Below the pieces are notes generated by a model. It searched no databases and was not told the origin of the DNA. It saw only the letters and a list, made by a program, of their open reading frames with translations. The position numbers were made by a program, and so were the translations under genes. A DNA stretch of 15,243 bases from VRUE01 sp035266685. GTDB lineage: Bacteria > Actinomycetota > Thermoleophilia > Solirubrobacterales > 70-9. Shown here piece after piece: positions 7,000 to 13,321 of the stretch (its first letter is position 1; each line of letters starts with the position of its first letter). The stretch spans positions 1-15,243 of the forward strand of contig DATFMX010000042.1 in NCBI GenBank assembly GCA_035266685.1, written 5' to 3'.

Positions 7000-8184
7000 A
7001 TGACGGACATCGAAAGCAGGTTGGAGGAGCTTCGCGGGAGCGGGCTCCGCCGCCGGCTGCGGCTGGTCGAAGGCGCCCAGGGGCCGCGCGTGCAGCTCGA
7101 CGGCCGGCCGGTGCTGCTGCTCTGCTCGAACGACTACCTCGGCCTCGCCGGCCACCCGCGGGTGCGCGAGGCGGCTGCCGAGGCGGCGCTCGGCTGGGGC
7201 GCCGGCGCCGGCGCCTCGCGGTTGATCTCGGGCAACATGGCGCCGCACCGGCGGCTGGAGGAGCGGCTGGCGGCGTTCAAGGGCTACGAGTCGGCGCTGC
7301 TCTTCGGCTCGGGCTACCTGGCGAACGTGGGGACGATCTCGGCGCTGGCGGGGCGCGGCACGGTCGTCTTCTCGGACGAGCTCAACCACGCCAGCATCGT
7401 CGACGGCTGCCGTCTGGCGCGGGCGGAGACCTTCGTCTACCACCACGCCGACGCCGAGCACCTAGCCTGGGGCCTGCGGCGGGCGGGCGGGCGCGGATCG
7501 CTGATCGTCACTGACGGCGTCTTCTCGATGGACGGCGATGTGGCGCCGCTGGAGGACCTGGCGCGGCTGGCGCGCGAGCACGCCTGCCGGCTGATGGTCG
7601 ACGAGGCGCACGCGACCGGCGCGCTCGGCCCCGGTGGCCGCGGCTCGGTCGCCGCCGCCGGGCTGGGCGAGGAGGTCGACGTCGTCGTCGGCACGCTGGG
7701 CAAGGCGCTCGGCTCCTACGGCGCCTACGCCTGCGCGAGCGCCGAGCTGCGCGAGTACCTGCTCAACACGGCGCGCTCGTTCATCTTCTCGACCGCGCTG
7801 CCGCCGCCCGTCGTCGCCGCCGCCCTCGCCTCGCTGGAGCTGCTGGAGGCGGAGCCGACGCGGGTGCGGCGCCTGCGCGCCAACGCGGCGGCGCTGCGCG
7901 AGGGCCTGCGCGCCGAGGGCCTCGACGCGGGCGGCGGCGAGAGCCAGATCGTGCCGCTCGAGGTCGGCGAGGCCGAGCCGACGATGGCGCTCTGCGAGCG
8001 CCTGCTCGAGCGCGGCGTCTTCGCCCAGGGCATCCGGCCCCCCACCGTCCCCCCCGGGTCCTCGCGCCTGCGCTTCAGCGTCATGGCGACGCACGACGAG
8101 GCCGAGCTGCGCGACGCGGCGCGCCAGGCCGGCGAGGCCGCCCAAGAGGTCGGCCTCATCCCCGCCGTCCCGCTGGCCGCTTGA
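7000..8184 (+). CDS. bioF: 8-amino-7-oxononanoate synthase
   Basis: This PLP enzyme condenses pimeloyl-thioester with L-alanine, the first committed ring-forming step of biotin synthesis. The 394 residues have the alpha-oxoamine synthase signature: LLCSNDYLGLAGHP (40-53), GAGASRLISGN (69-79), LNHAS with H130 stacking on the cofactor, DEAHATGALG (201-210) with D201/H204, and TLGKALGSYGAY (232-243), where K235 is the PLP Schiff-base lysine. The related Kbl and serine palmitoyltransferase enzymes share this fold. The flanking bioB and bioD genes make BioF the clear choice. The start is an ATG 61 bases after bioB, and the stop overlaps the TTG start of bioD (TTGA). Codon use matches the neighbours. 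Confidence 0.96.
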   Translation: MTDIESRLEELRGSGLRRRLRLVEGAQGPRVQLDGRPVLLLCSNDYLGLAGHPRVREAAAEAALGWGAGAGASRLISGNMAPHRRLEERLAAFKGYESALLFGSGYLANVGTISALAGRGTVVFSDELNHASIVDGCRLARAETFVYHHADAEHLAWGLRRAGGRGSLIVTDGVFSMDGDVAPLEDLARLAREHACRLMVDEAHATGALGPGGRGSVAAAGLGEEVDVVVGTLGKALGSYGAYACASAELREYLLNTARSFIFSTALPPPVVAAALASLELLEAEPTRVRRLRANAAALREGLRAEGLDAGGGESQIVPLEVGEAEPTMALCERLLERGVFAQGIRPPTVPPGSSRLRFSVMATHDEAELRDAARQAGEAAQEVGLIPAVPLAA

Positions 8185-8840
8185 ACGGCGTCTTCGTCAC
8201 CGGCACCGGGACGGAGGTCGGCAAGACGGTCGTAGCAGCCTCGATCGCCCGCAAGCTAGCCAACGAAGGCAAGCGCGTAGCCGTCTTCAAGCCCGCAATC
8301 ACCGGCCTCGACGACTACCCCACCGCCGACGGGACGATTTCCCACGATATAGGTGGGTTTTCGGCCCATCGGCCCGATCACCTGGTGCTTCGCGACGCTG
8401 CTGGTAGCTCGCAGGCTGACGAGGAGGTGGCGCCTTATCGCTACGGGGCGCCGATGTCGCCGCATCTGGCGGCCTCGCTTGCCGGGGAGGAGATCTCGCG
8501 CGAGCGGCTGCTGGCCGCCGCGCGCGCGGCGGCGGACGGGGCCGACGCGCTGGTCTGCGAGGGGGTCGGCGGGCTGCTCGTGCCGCTCGCCCCCGACTAC
8601 CTCGTGCGCGACTTCGCCGTCGACCTCGGCCTGCCGCTCGTCGTCGCCGCCTCCCCCGGCCTCGGCACGATCAACCACACGCTGCTGACGCTCGAGGCCG
8701 CCCGCTCGGCCGGGCTCGAGCTGGCCAGGGTCGTGCTCACCCCCTGGCCCGACGAGCCGTCGCCGATCGAGCGCTCCAACCGCGAGACGATCGCCGCGCT
8801 GGGCGAGGTCGCGGTCGAGACGCTCGCGCGGCTCAGGTAG
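8181..8840 (+). CDS. bioD: ATP-dependent dethiobiotin synthetase
   Basis: BioD closes the ureido ring of biotin from 7,8-diaminopelargonate, CO2 and ATP. The 219 residues show the P-loop GTGTEVGKT (8-16), the catalytic KP pair (K37-P38, VAVFKPAITG), YGAPMSPHLAA, and CEGVGGLLVPL, all BioD hallmarks. The TTG start at 8181 overlaps the bioF stop by 4 bases, so translation is probably coupled. Residues about 50-66 (bases 8330-8380) look like an extra stretch relative to compact BioD enzymes. They are encoded by an AT-richer patch containing a small hairpin (CCCAC/GTGGG, 8341-8357) followed by TTTT. The reading frame is intact there. The gene ends convergently with the efflux pump gene, with an 8-base overlap (8833-8840). 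Confidence 0.96.
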   Translation: MNGVFVTGTGTEVGKTVVAASIARKLANEGKRVAVFKPAITGLDDYPTADGTISHDIGGFSAHRPDHLVLRDAAGSSQADEEVAPYRYGAPMSPHLAASLAGEEISRERLLAAARAAADGADALVCEGVGGLLVPLAPDYLVRDFAVDLGLPLVVAASPGLGTINHTLLTLEAARSAGLELARVVLTPWPDEPSPIERSNRETIAALGEVAVETLARLR

Positions 8841-10311
8841 CGACGCCGGCCAGCTCCTCGCCGCCGGGGCTCGCCTCCGCCTCCGCGACCGCGACGCCGA
8901 CGCCTTTCGGCCGCACGGTGATCGCGACGGCGGCGATCACGGCGCCGAGCACGGTGACGGCCGCCGAGACCCACATCGCGCTGCTCAGGCCGTCGACGAA
9001 CTGCTGCGGGGTCGCCGTCTCGAAGGTGGCGCCGCCGACCGAGGCCTGGAAGATCGCCCCGGTGATCGCGACGCCGAGGCTGCCGCCGACCATGCGGAAC
9101 ATCGAGAGCACGCCGGAGGCGATGCCGGCTTTCTGCACCGAGACGGCGTTCATCGCGGCGCTGGTCATCGGCGACATCGTCAGCGCGATGCCGATACCCA
9201 GCAGCATGAAGCCGGGCAGCAGGTCGAGGTAGGTCGAGTCGACCGCGATGTGGGTGAAGGTCCACAGCGAGGCGGTGAGGATCAGCAGCCCGGCGACGAT
9301 CAGCCAGCGCGGGCCGAAGCGGTCGGCGAGCCTGCCGGCCACCGGCGCGACGCCGACGATCATCAGGGTCGAGGGCAGGAAGCGCACCCCGGCCTCGAGC
9401 GGCGAGTAGCGGAGGATGTCCTGCATGTAGAGGGCGAGGAAGAAGAAGACGCCCATCATCGCGAAGGTGATGATCAGCGCCACGACCACGGCGCCGAGGA
9501 AGTTGCGGTCCTTGAAGAAGCGGAACTCGACCATCGGCGCCTTGACGCGGTTCTCGACCGCGACGAAGGCGAACGCCCCCAGCACCGAGCCGGCCAGCAG
9601 GCCGACGATCGCCGGCGAGGCCCAGCCCCAGCTGTTGCCCTCGACCAGGGCGAGCACCAGCGCGGTCAGCGAGCCGGTCAGCGTCGCCACGCCGAGGTAG
9701 TCGACCTCGCGGCCGACGCTGGTGTCGCGCGACTCGCGCACGGCGAAGACGGTCGCCGTGACAGCGCCGATCGCGACCGGGATGTTGAGGTAGAAGATCG
9801 CCCGCCAGCTGACATGCTCGGTGAGGAAGCCGCCGAGCACCGGGCCGACCGCCAGCGCCAGCGCCGAGACGCCCGCCCAGGTGCCCATTGCCTTGCCGCG
9901 CTCGTGCGCGGGGAAGGCGTCGGTGATGATCGAGAGCGTGCCCGGCATCATCAGCGCCGCGCCGACGCCCTGCACGACGCGGCTGATCACCAGGTCGGTC
10001 GGGCCCTGGGCGAAGCCGGCCGTCGCCGAGGAGAGGGCGAAGATGACGACGCCGAAGAGGAACATGCGGCGGCGGCCGAAGATGTCGCCGAGCCGGCCGC
10101 CGGTCGCGAGCAGCACGGCGAAGGACAGCGTGTAGCCGTTGATCATCCACTCGAGGCCGGAGATCGAGGCGTGCAGATCGCGCTGGATCGACGGCAGGGC
10201 GACGTTCACGACCGTGTTGTCGAGCATGATCATGAACAGGGCGAAGCACATCGCGCCGAGCGTCCACCACTTGCGGTTGTCGTCGGTGATCAGGTGGCGG
10301 TAGCGGGTCAA
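8833..10311 (-). CDS. DHA2-family MFS drug efflux transporter (EmrB/QacA type, 14 TM)
   Basis: This is a proton-driven exporter in the cytoplasmic membrane, of the 14-helix DHA2 group (EmrB, QacA); its substrate is unknown. The 492 residues show LDNTVVNVALPSIQRDL (30-46, motif D1), the loop 2-3 motif A GGRLGDIFGRRRMF (71-84), and motif C in TM5 (GVSALALAVGPVLGGFL, 147-163). Many hydrophobic spans follow to about residue 475, then an Ala/Glu-rich tail. The TTG at 10311 is chosen because AAGGGAG lies 7 bases upstream and the codon overlaps the MarR stop (TTGA). Longer in-frame starts run into the MarR gene. It is second in a MarR-efflux operon and is presumably controlled by that repressor. Its end overlaps the bioD end. 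Confidence 0.94.
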   Translation of the reverse strand: MTRYRHLITDDNRKWWTLGAMCFALFMIMLDNTVVNVALPSIQRDLHASISGLEWMINGYTLSFAVLLATGGRLGDIFGRRRMFLFGVVIFALSSATAGFAQGPTDLVISRVVQGVGAALMMPGTLSIITDAFPAHERGKAMGTWAGVSALALAVGPVLGGFLTEHVSWRAIFYLNIPVAIGAVTATVFAVRESRDTSVGREVDYLGVATLTGSLTALVLALVEGNSWGWASPAIVGLLAGSVLGAFAFVAVENRVKAPMVEFRFFKDRNFLGAVVVALIITFAMMGVFFFLALYMQDILRYSPLEAGVRFLPSTLMIVGVAPVAGRLADRFGPRWLIVAGLLILTASLWTFTHIAVDSTYLDLLPGFMLLGIGIALTMSPMTSAAMNAVSVQKAGIASGVLSMFRMVGGSLGVAITGAIFQASVGGATFETATPQQFVDGLSSAMWVSAAVTVLGAVIAAVAITVRPKGVGVAVAEAEASPGGEELAGVAT

Positions 10312-10787
10312 GACTTGACTCCCTTCAGATGCTCGTAGGTCTCTGCGATGTCCTCCCGGTCCATCAGCGCGTCGACCGCGGCGTCGAGCTTGCGCCGCTG
10401 CGCCGCGCTGAGGCTCTCGGCGAATGACTCGAGGCCCGCCTGGCGGACGACGAGCAGCGTGTCGACCAGGTCCTTGCCCTTCGCGGTGATCCCGACCCGG
10501 CGCACCCGCCGGTCCTCGGGGTCCTCGACCCGGGTGGCGAGGTCTTCGCCGACCAGAGCGTCGACCGCGCGGCTCATCGAGGGGACGGAGACGCCGAACG
10601 TCTCCGCCAGCTCGCTCACCTGCCGCGGCTCGGTGCCCTCGCCGATCCCGCCCAGCTCGAGCAGCGCCTTGCACTGCGTCATCGAAAGCCCGCACTCCTC
10701 GATCACCCGCAGCTGGTTGCCGCGGTCATAGAGGAAGACATGGCGCATCAACGCGCCAAGCCGGGCTGCCGTGTCACTCGCCTGCAT
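10308..10787 (-). CDS. MarR-family transcriptional regulator
   Basis: This winged-helix dimer probably represses itself and the downstream efflux gene until a phenolic, drug-like or other ligand releases it. From the ATG at 10787 it has 159 residues. A dimerisation helix comes first, then helix-turn-helix RQVSELAETFGVSVPSMSRAVDALVGEDLATR (about 55-86) and the wing VEDPEDRRVRRVGITAKG (87-104), with the DxRR pattern typical of MarR. C-terminal helices close the dimer. Longer TTG starts at 10829 and 10823 exist but would put coding sequence through the AT-rich repeat array 10792-10836. No strong Shine-Dalgarno site is visible. The 3' end overlaps the efflux gene by 4 bases, so the two form one operon. 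It contains no cysteine pair arguing for OhrR-type peroxide sensing. Confidence 0.94.
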   Translation of the reverse strand: MQASDTAARLGALMRHVFLYDRGNQLRVIEECGLSMTQCKALLELGGIGEGTEPRQVSELAETFGVSVPSMSRAVDALVGEDLATRVEDPEDRRVRRVGITAKGKDLVDTLLVVRQAGLESFAESLSAAQRRKLDAAVDALMDREDIAETYEHLKGVKS

Positions 10788-10791
10788 CGCG

Positions 10792-10836
10792 ACAATAGTT
10801 GCACCAACGTAACTATTTCTCAAGCACAATAGTTGC
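10792..10836. promoter_or_regulatory. Probable MarR operator: three alternating half-sites at 17-base pitch
   Basis: AATAGTT (10794-10800), AACTATT (10811-10817) and AATAGTT (10828-10834) alternate in orientation with exactly 10 bases between neighbours. This makes two inverted repeats that share the middle arm. The outer copies lie in identical 11-mers ACAATAGTTGC (10792-10802 and 10826-10836). The array fills the 63-base gap between the desaturase stop and the MarR ATG and is strikingly AT-rich. Autorepression of the MarR-efflux operon is the natural inference. Confidence 0.7.
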
Positions 10837-10850
10837 TTGAGTGACGCAGA

Positions 10851-12107
10851 TCACGCAGCGGCGTGCTCCTCGGCTCGGTAGGGGCCCGGCTTCTTCCGCT
10901 GCCGGCCGCCGGGGAGGGCGAGCCGGAGGATCGTGCGCTGCACCATGCCGAGCTGCTGACCGAACGGCCCGCTGTTGTAGGGGAGCTCGTAGCGCTCGCA
11001 GATCTCCTTCACCTGGGGCGCGATCTCGGCGTAACGGGTGCTCGGCAGGTCCGGGAAGAGGTGGTGCTCGACCTGGTAGCCGAGGTTGCCGCTGGCGACA
11101 TGGAAGAGCGCGCTGCCCTCGATGTTGGCGGCGCCGACGAGCTGGCGCACGTACCAGCCGCCGCGGCTCTCGTCCTCGACCTCCTCCGGGCTGAAGGTGT
11201 AGGTCTGGTCGGGGAAATGGCCGCAGAAGATGATCGCGTAGGCCCACACGTTGCGGACGACATTGGCGGTCGCATCGGCCGAGGCGGTCGAGCGGTAGGC
11301 GCCGGCGCCGGCGCGCAGGGCGGAGCCGAGGACGCCGGCCAGGCCGCCCCGGCGCCTGCGGACGCGCCGCCTGCCGCTCCGGCCGCGCCGCGCCTCGAGC
11401 GCCGCGTCGAGCGCCGCGGTCGCCAGCCCGCTGAGCAGCGGCCAGGCGATGTAGTCCTTGACCACCTGGCTCTTCGCCTTCTCCCGGATCCCGGCCAGCT
11501 CGCGCTTGATCTGCGCCTTCGACTTCTTGCCGCTGCGGATCGCCTCGAAGTCGAGGTCGTGGAGGGCGACCCCCCACTCGAAGAAGGCCATCAGCAACAG
11601 GTTGTAGAACGGCTGCAGCAGGTAGACCGGGTACCACTTCTGGCGCGGATCGATGCGCATGATCTCGTAGCCGAGGTCCTTGTCCTTGCCGAGGATGTTG
11701 GTGAACGTGTGGTGGACGTAGTTGTGGGAGTGCTTCCACGCCTCTGCGGTCGAGGCCGTGTCCCAGTCCCAGGTCGAGGAGTTGATCTGCGGGTCGTTCA
11801 TCCAGTCCCACTGGCCGTGCAGGACGTTGTGGCCGATCTCCATGTTCTCGAGGATCTTGGCCATCGAGAGCGCCGCCGTGCCGGCGATCCACGCCGGCCG
11901 CGAGCGCGAGCCGAGCAGCAGCACACGGCCGCTCGCCGCGAGGCGGCGCTGCATCGCGATCATGCTCTCGATGTAGCGGCGATCACGCTCGCCGAGGTCG
12001 GCGAAGACGCGGTCGCGGATCGAATCGAGCTCGCGTCCCAGCTCGTCCAGCTGCTCGCCGGAGAGGTGGCTGAGCGGGCTCGTGGCCTCGGTGCTCGTTG
12101 CGGTCAT
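10851..12107 (-). CDS. Membrane acyl-CoA delta-9 fatty acid desaturase (DesA3-like)
   Basis: This di-iron enzyme puts a cis double bond in a fatty acyl chain (stearoyl- or palmitoyl-CoA in the mycobacterial DesA3 group), using electrons from an oxidoreductase. The 418 residues hold the three histidine boxes: GHNVLHGQW (92-100), HSHNYVHHTF (126-135) and QVEHHLFP (345-352), with a further H297 in FCGHFPD. Hydrophobic spans lie near 65-85, 160-180 and 285-300. An Arg-rich stretch at about 239-254 sits where relatives have a short loop. The ATG at 12107 has AAAGG at 6 bases and lies 19 bases after the oxidoreductase stop, so the two form an operon. That pairing matches Rv3229c-Rv3230c of M. tuberculosis. 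The preferred substrate is inferred from that relative. Confidence 0.94.
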   Translation of the reverse strand: MTATSTEATSPLSHLSGEQLDELGRELDSIRDRVFADLGERDRRYIESMIAMQRRLAASGRVLLLGSRSRPAWIAGTAALSMAKILENMEIGHNVLHGQWDWMNDPQINSSTWDWDTASTAEAWKHSHNYVHHTFTNILGKDKDLGYEIMRIDPRQKWYPVYLLQPFYNLLLMAFFEWGVALHDLDFEAIRSGKKSKAQIKRELAGIREKAKSQVVKDYIAWPLLSGLATAALDAALEARRGRSGRRRVRRRRGGLAGVLGSALRAGAGAYRSTASADATANVVRNVWAYAIIFCGHFPDQTYTFSPEEVEDESRGGWYVRQLVGAANIEGSALFHVASGNLGYQVEHHLFPDLPSTRYAEIAPQVKEICERYELPYNSGPFGQQLGMVQRTILRLALPGGRQRKKPGPYRAEEHAAA

Positions 12108-12126
12108 CGTCTGCCTTTCGGTCGTT

Positions 12127-13224
12127 TCAAAGTGCGATTTCGATCGGGCCCTCGGGTGCGTTCACGCAGGTGCGGATCATCTCCCCCTCGTTGCCGTGTA
12201 CCTCGCCGGTCCGCAGGTCGCGGACCTCGCCCGAGCAGAGCCGGCCGACGCAGGTGTGGCAGATGCCCATCCGGCAGCCGAAGGGGAGCACGGCGCCGGC
12301 TGCCTCGCCACCGGCGAGGATCGGGGTGGCGCCGTCGCACTCGGCCTCGACCCCGCTGCTGGCGAAGCGCACCCTGCCGCCCGCGCCGCCGCCGCCCGCG
12401 CCGCCGATCATCGGCTGGAAGCGCTCGACGTTGAGCATTTCCGCCACTCCCTGCCGCTCCCAGTGCTCGCCCATCGCGTCGAGCATCTCGCCGGGGCCGG
12501 AGAGGAAGGCGTGACGGCTGCGCCAGTCGGGGCAGAGCTGGTCGAGGTCGCCCGGGCCGATGCGGCCCTGCTCGCCGCTGAGCCGCAGCCCGAGGCGATA
12601 GCCGGGATGGGCCCGGTCGATCTCGCGCAGGCGCTCGGCGAAGATGACGTCGCTCTCGGTGCGGGCCGAGTGGATGTGGGCGACGTCGCGCACGGCATCG
12701 GCCCGGTGAAGGCTGCGCAGCATGCTCATGATCGGCGTGATGCCGCTGCCGGCGCTGATGAAGAGGAGCTTCTCGGGCGCCGGATCGGGCAGGACGAAGG
12801 TCCCTTCCACGCCGCCGAGCCGGACGACGTCCCCCGGCCTGGCCTGCCGCACCAGGTAAGGCGAGACCTTGCCCGAGTCGACCAGCTTCGGCGTGATGCC
12901 GATGCAGCCGTCCGGGCGATCGGGCTCCGAGGTGAGCGAGTAGGCGCGCCAGTGATGCACGCCGTCGATCACGACGCCGATCCGCAGGTACTGGCCGGGC
13001 AGGTGCCCGGGCCACTCGTAGCCGGGGCGGATCAGCACGGTGACCGTGTCGGGGGTCTCCTGCTCGATCCGCTCGATCCGGCCGCGCAGCTCGCGCGTCG
13101 ACCACAGCGGATTGATCAGTTCCAGGTAGTCGTCGGGGAGCAGCGGGCTGAACAACGCCCGGACGGCGCGCAGCGCCCGCCGCCGCGGGAGAGAGACCTG
13201 GGGAGTGGCTCCACGCTCAGCCAT
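12127..13224 (-). CDS. Flavin/ferredoxin oxidoreductase, electron donor to the desaturase (Rv3230c-like)
   Basis: This enzyme passes electrons from NAD(P)H through FAD and a 2Fe-2S centre to the desaturase encoded next door. The 365 residues (ATG 13224) comprise an FNR-type FAD domain (about 45-150; RAYSLTS at 93-99 binds flavin) and an NAD(P) domain (ISAGSGITPIMSMLR, 156-170; FLSGPGEML, 240-248). A Gly-rich linker (273-283) leads to a C-terminal plant-type ferredoxin domain with C317, C322, C325 and C353 in the CX4CX2C...C arrangement. Domain order and neighbour match Rv3230c, the known partner of DesA3. It is the first gene of the leftward operon. A palindrome (13237-13252) overlaps its likely -10 box, so it is probably repressed by an unlinked regulator. 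An in-frame TTG at 13233 is a weaker start. Confidence 0.94.
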   Translation of the reverse strand: MAERGATPQVSLPRRRALRAVRALFSPLLPDDYLELINPLWSTRELRGRIERIEQETPDTVTVLIRPGYEWPGHLPGQYLRIGVVIDGVHHWRAYSLTSEPDRPDGCIGITPKLVDSGKVSPYLVRQARPGDVVRLGGVEGTFVLPDPAPEKLLFISAGSGITPIMSMLRSLHRADAVRDVAHIHSARTESDVIFAERLREIDRAHPGYRLGLRLSGEQGRIGPGDLDQLCPDWRSRHAFLSGPGEMLDAMGEHWERQGVAEMLNVERFQPMIGGAGGGGAGGRVRFASSGVEAECDGATPILAGGEAAGAVLPFGCRMGICHTCVGRLCSGEVRDLRTGEVHGNEGEMIRTCVNAPEGPIEIAL

Positions 13225-13232
13225 TCGAGCCA

Positions 13233-13238
13233 ACGTTA
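13233..13238 (-). promoter_or_regulatory. Candidate -10 box (TAACGT) of the oxidoreductase-desaturase operon
   Basis: On the minus strand, TAACGT fits TANNNT and ends 8 bases before the ATG at 13224, with no Shine-Dalgarno site between. This suggests a leaderless mRNA. Its first two bases belong to the palindrome 13237-13252. Confidence 0.4.
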
Positions 13239-13252
13239 CATCGTTTGATGTA
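13237..13252. promoter_or_regulatory. Operator-like palindrome TACATC-GTTT-GATGTA
   Basis: Perfect 6-base arms flank a 4-base spacer in the 97-base divergent gap between the oxidoreductase and bioA/bioK. The site overlaps the candidate -10 of the leftward operon by 2 bases, a position suited to a repressor. Its size suits a TetR- or GntR-type dimer. No such regulator gene lies in the window. Confidence 0.6.
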
Positions 13253-13305
13253 GGAGTCTGTGAAATGCCGCACGCTGGCCGACGTTTACCCGCCGCGCCC
13301 AGGTC

Positions 13306-13311
13306 TATGTT
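13306..13311 (+). promoter_or_regulatory. Candidate -10 box (TATGTT) of bioA/bioK
   Basis: TATGTT (TANNNT) ends 10 bases before the chosen ATG at 13322. No Shine-Dalgarno site precedes that ATG, so a leaderless or nearly leaderless start is suggested. TTTACC at 13285-13290 is a poor -35 candidate, with only 15 bases of spacing. Confidence 0.35.
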
Positions 13312-13321
13312 GGTCGCGGCG

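Noticed and set aside
4988..7003. 671-codon plus frame spanning glycosidase and bioB
   Set aside because: It crosses two confident genes in wrong frames and gives Arg/Ala-rich sequence without motifs.
8597..10270. 557-codon minus-strand frame over the efflux gene
   Set aside because: It is highly Arg/Gly-rich with no membrane spans and no motif. It is a GC-rich shadow of the MFS gene in another frame.
10788..10829. Longer MarR start at TTG 10829 (173 residues)
   Set aside because: The added residues would be encoded by the repeat array, and MarR proteins usually start near the chosen ATG.
13265..13321. bioA start at ATG 13265 with AGGAG 8 bases upstream
   Set aside because: It is plausible by ribosome-site spacing, but the extra 19 residues are not family-like. 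The -10-like TATGTT before 13322 favours the shorter protein. Kept as an alternative only.
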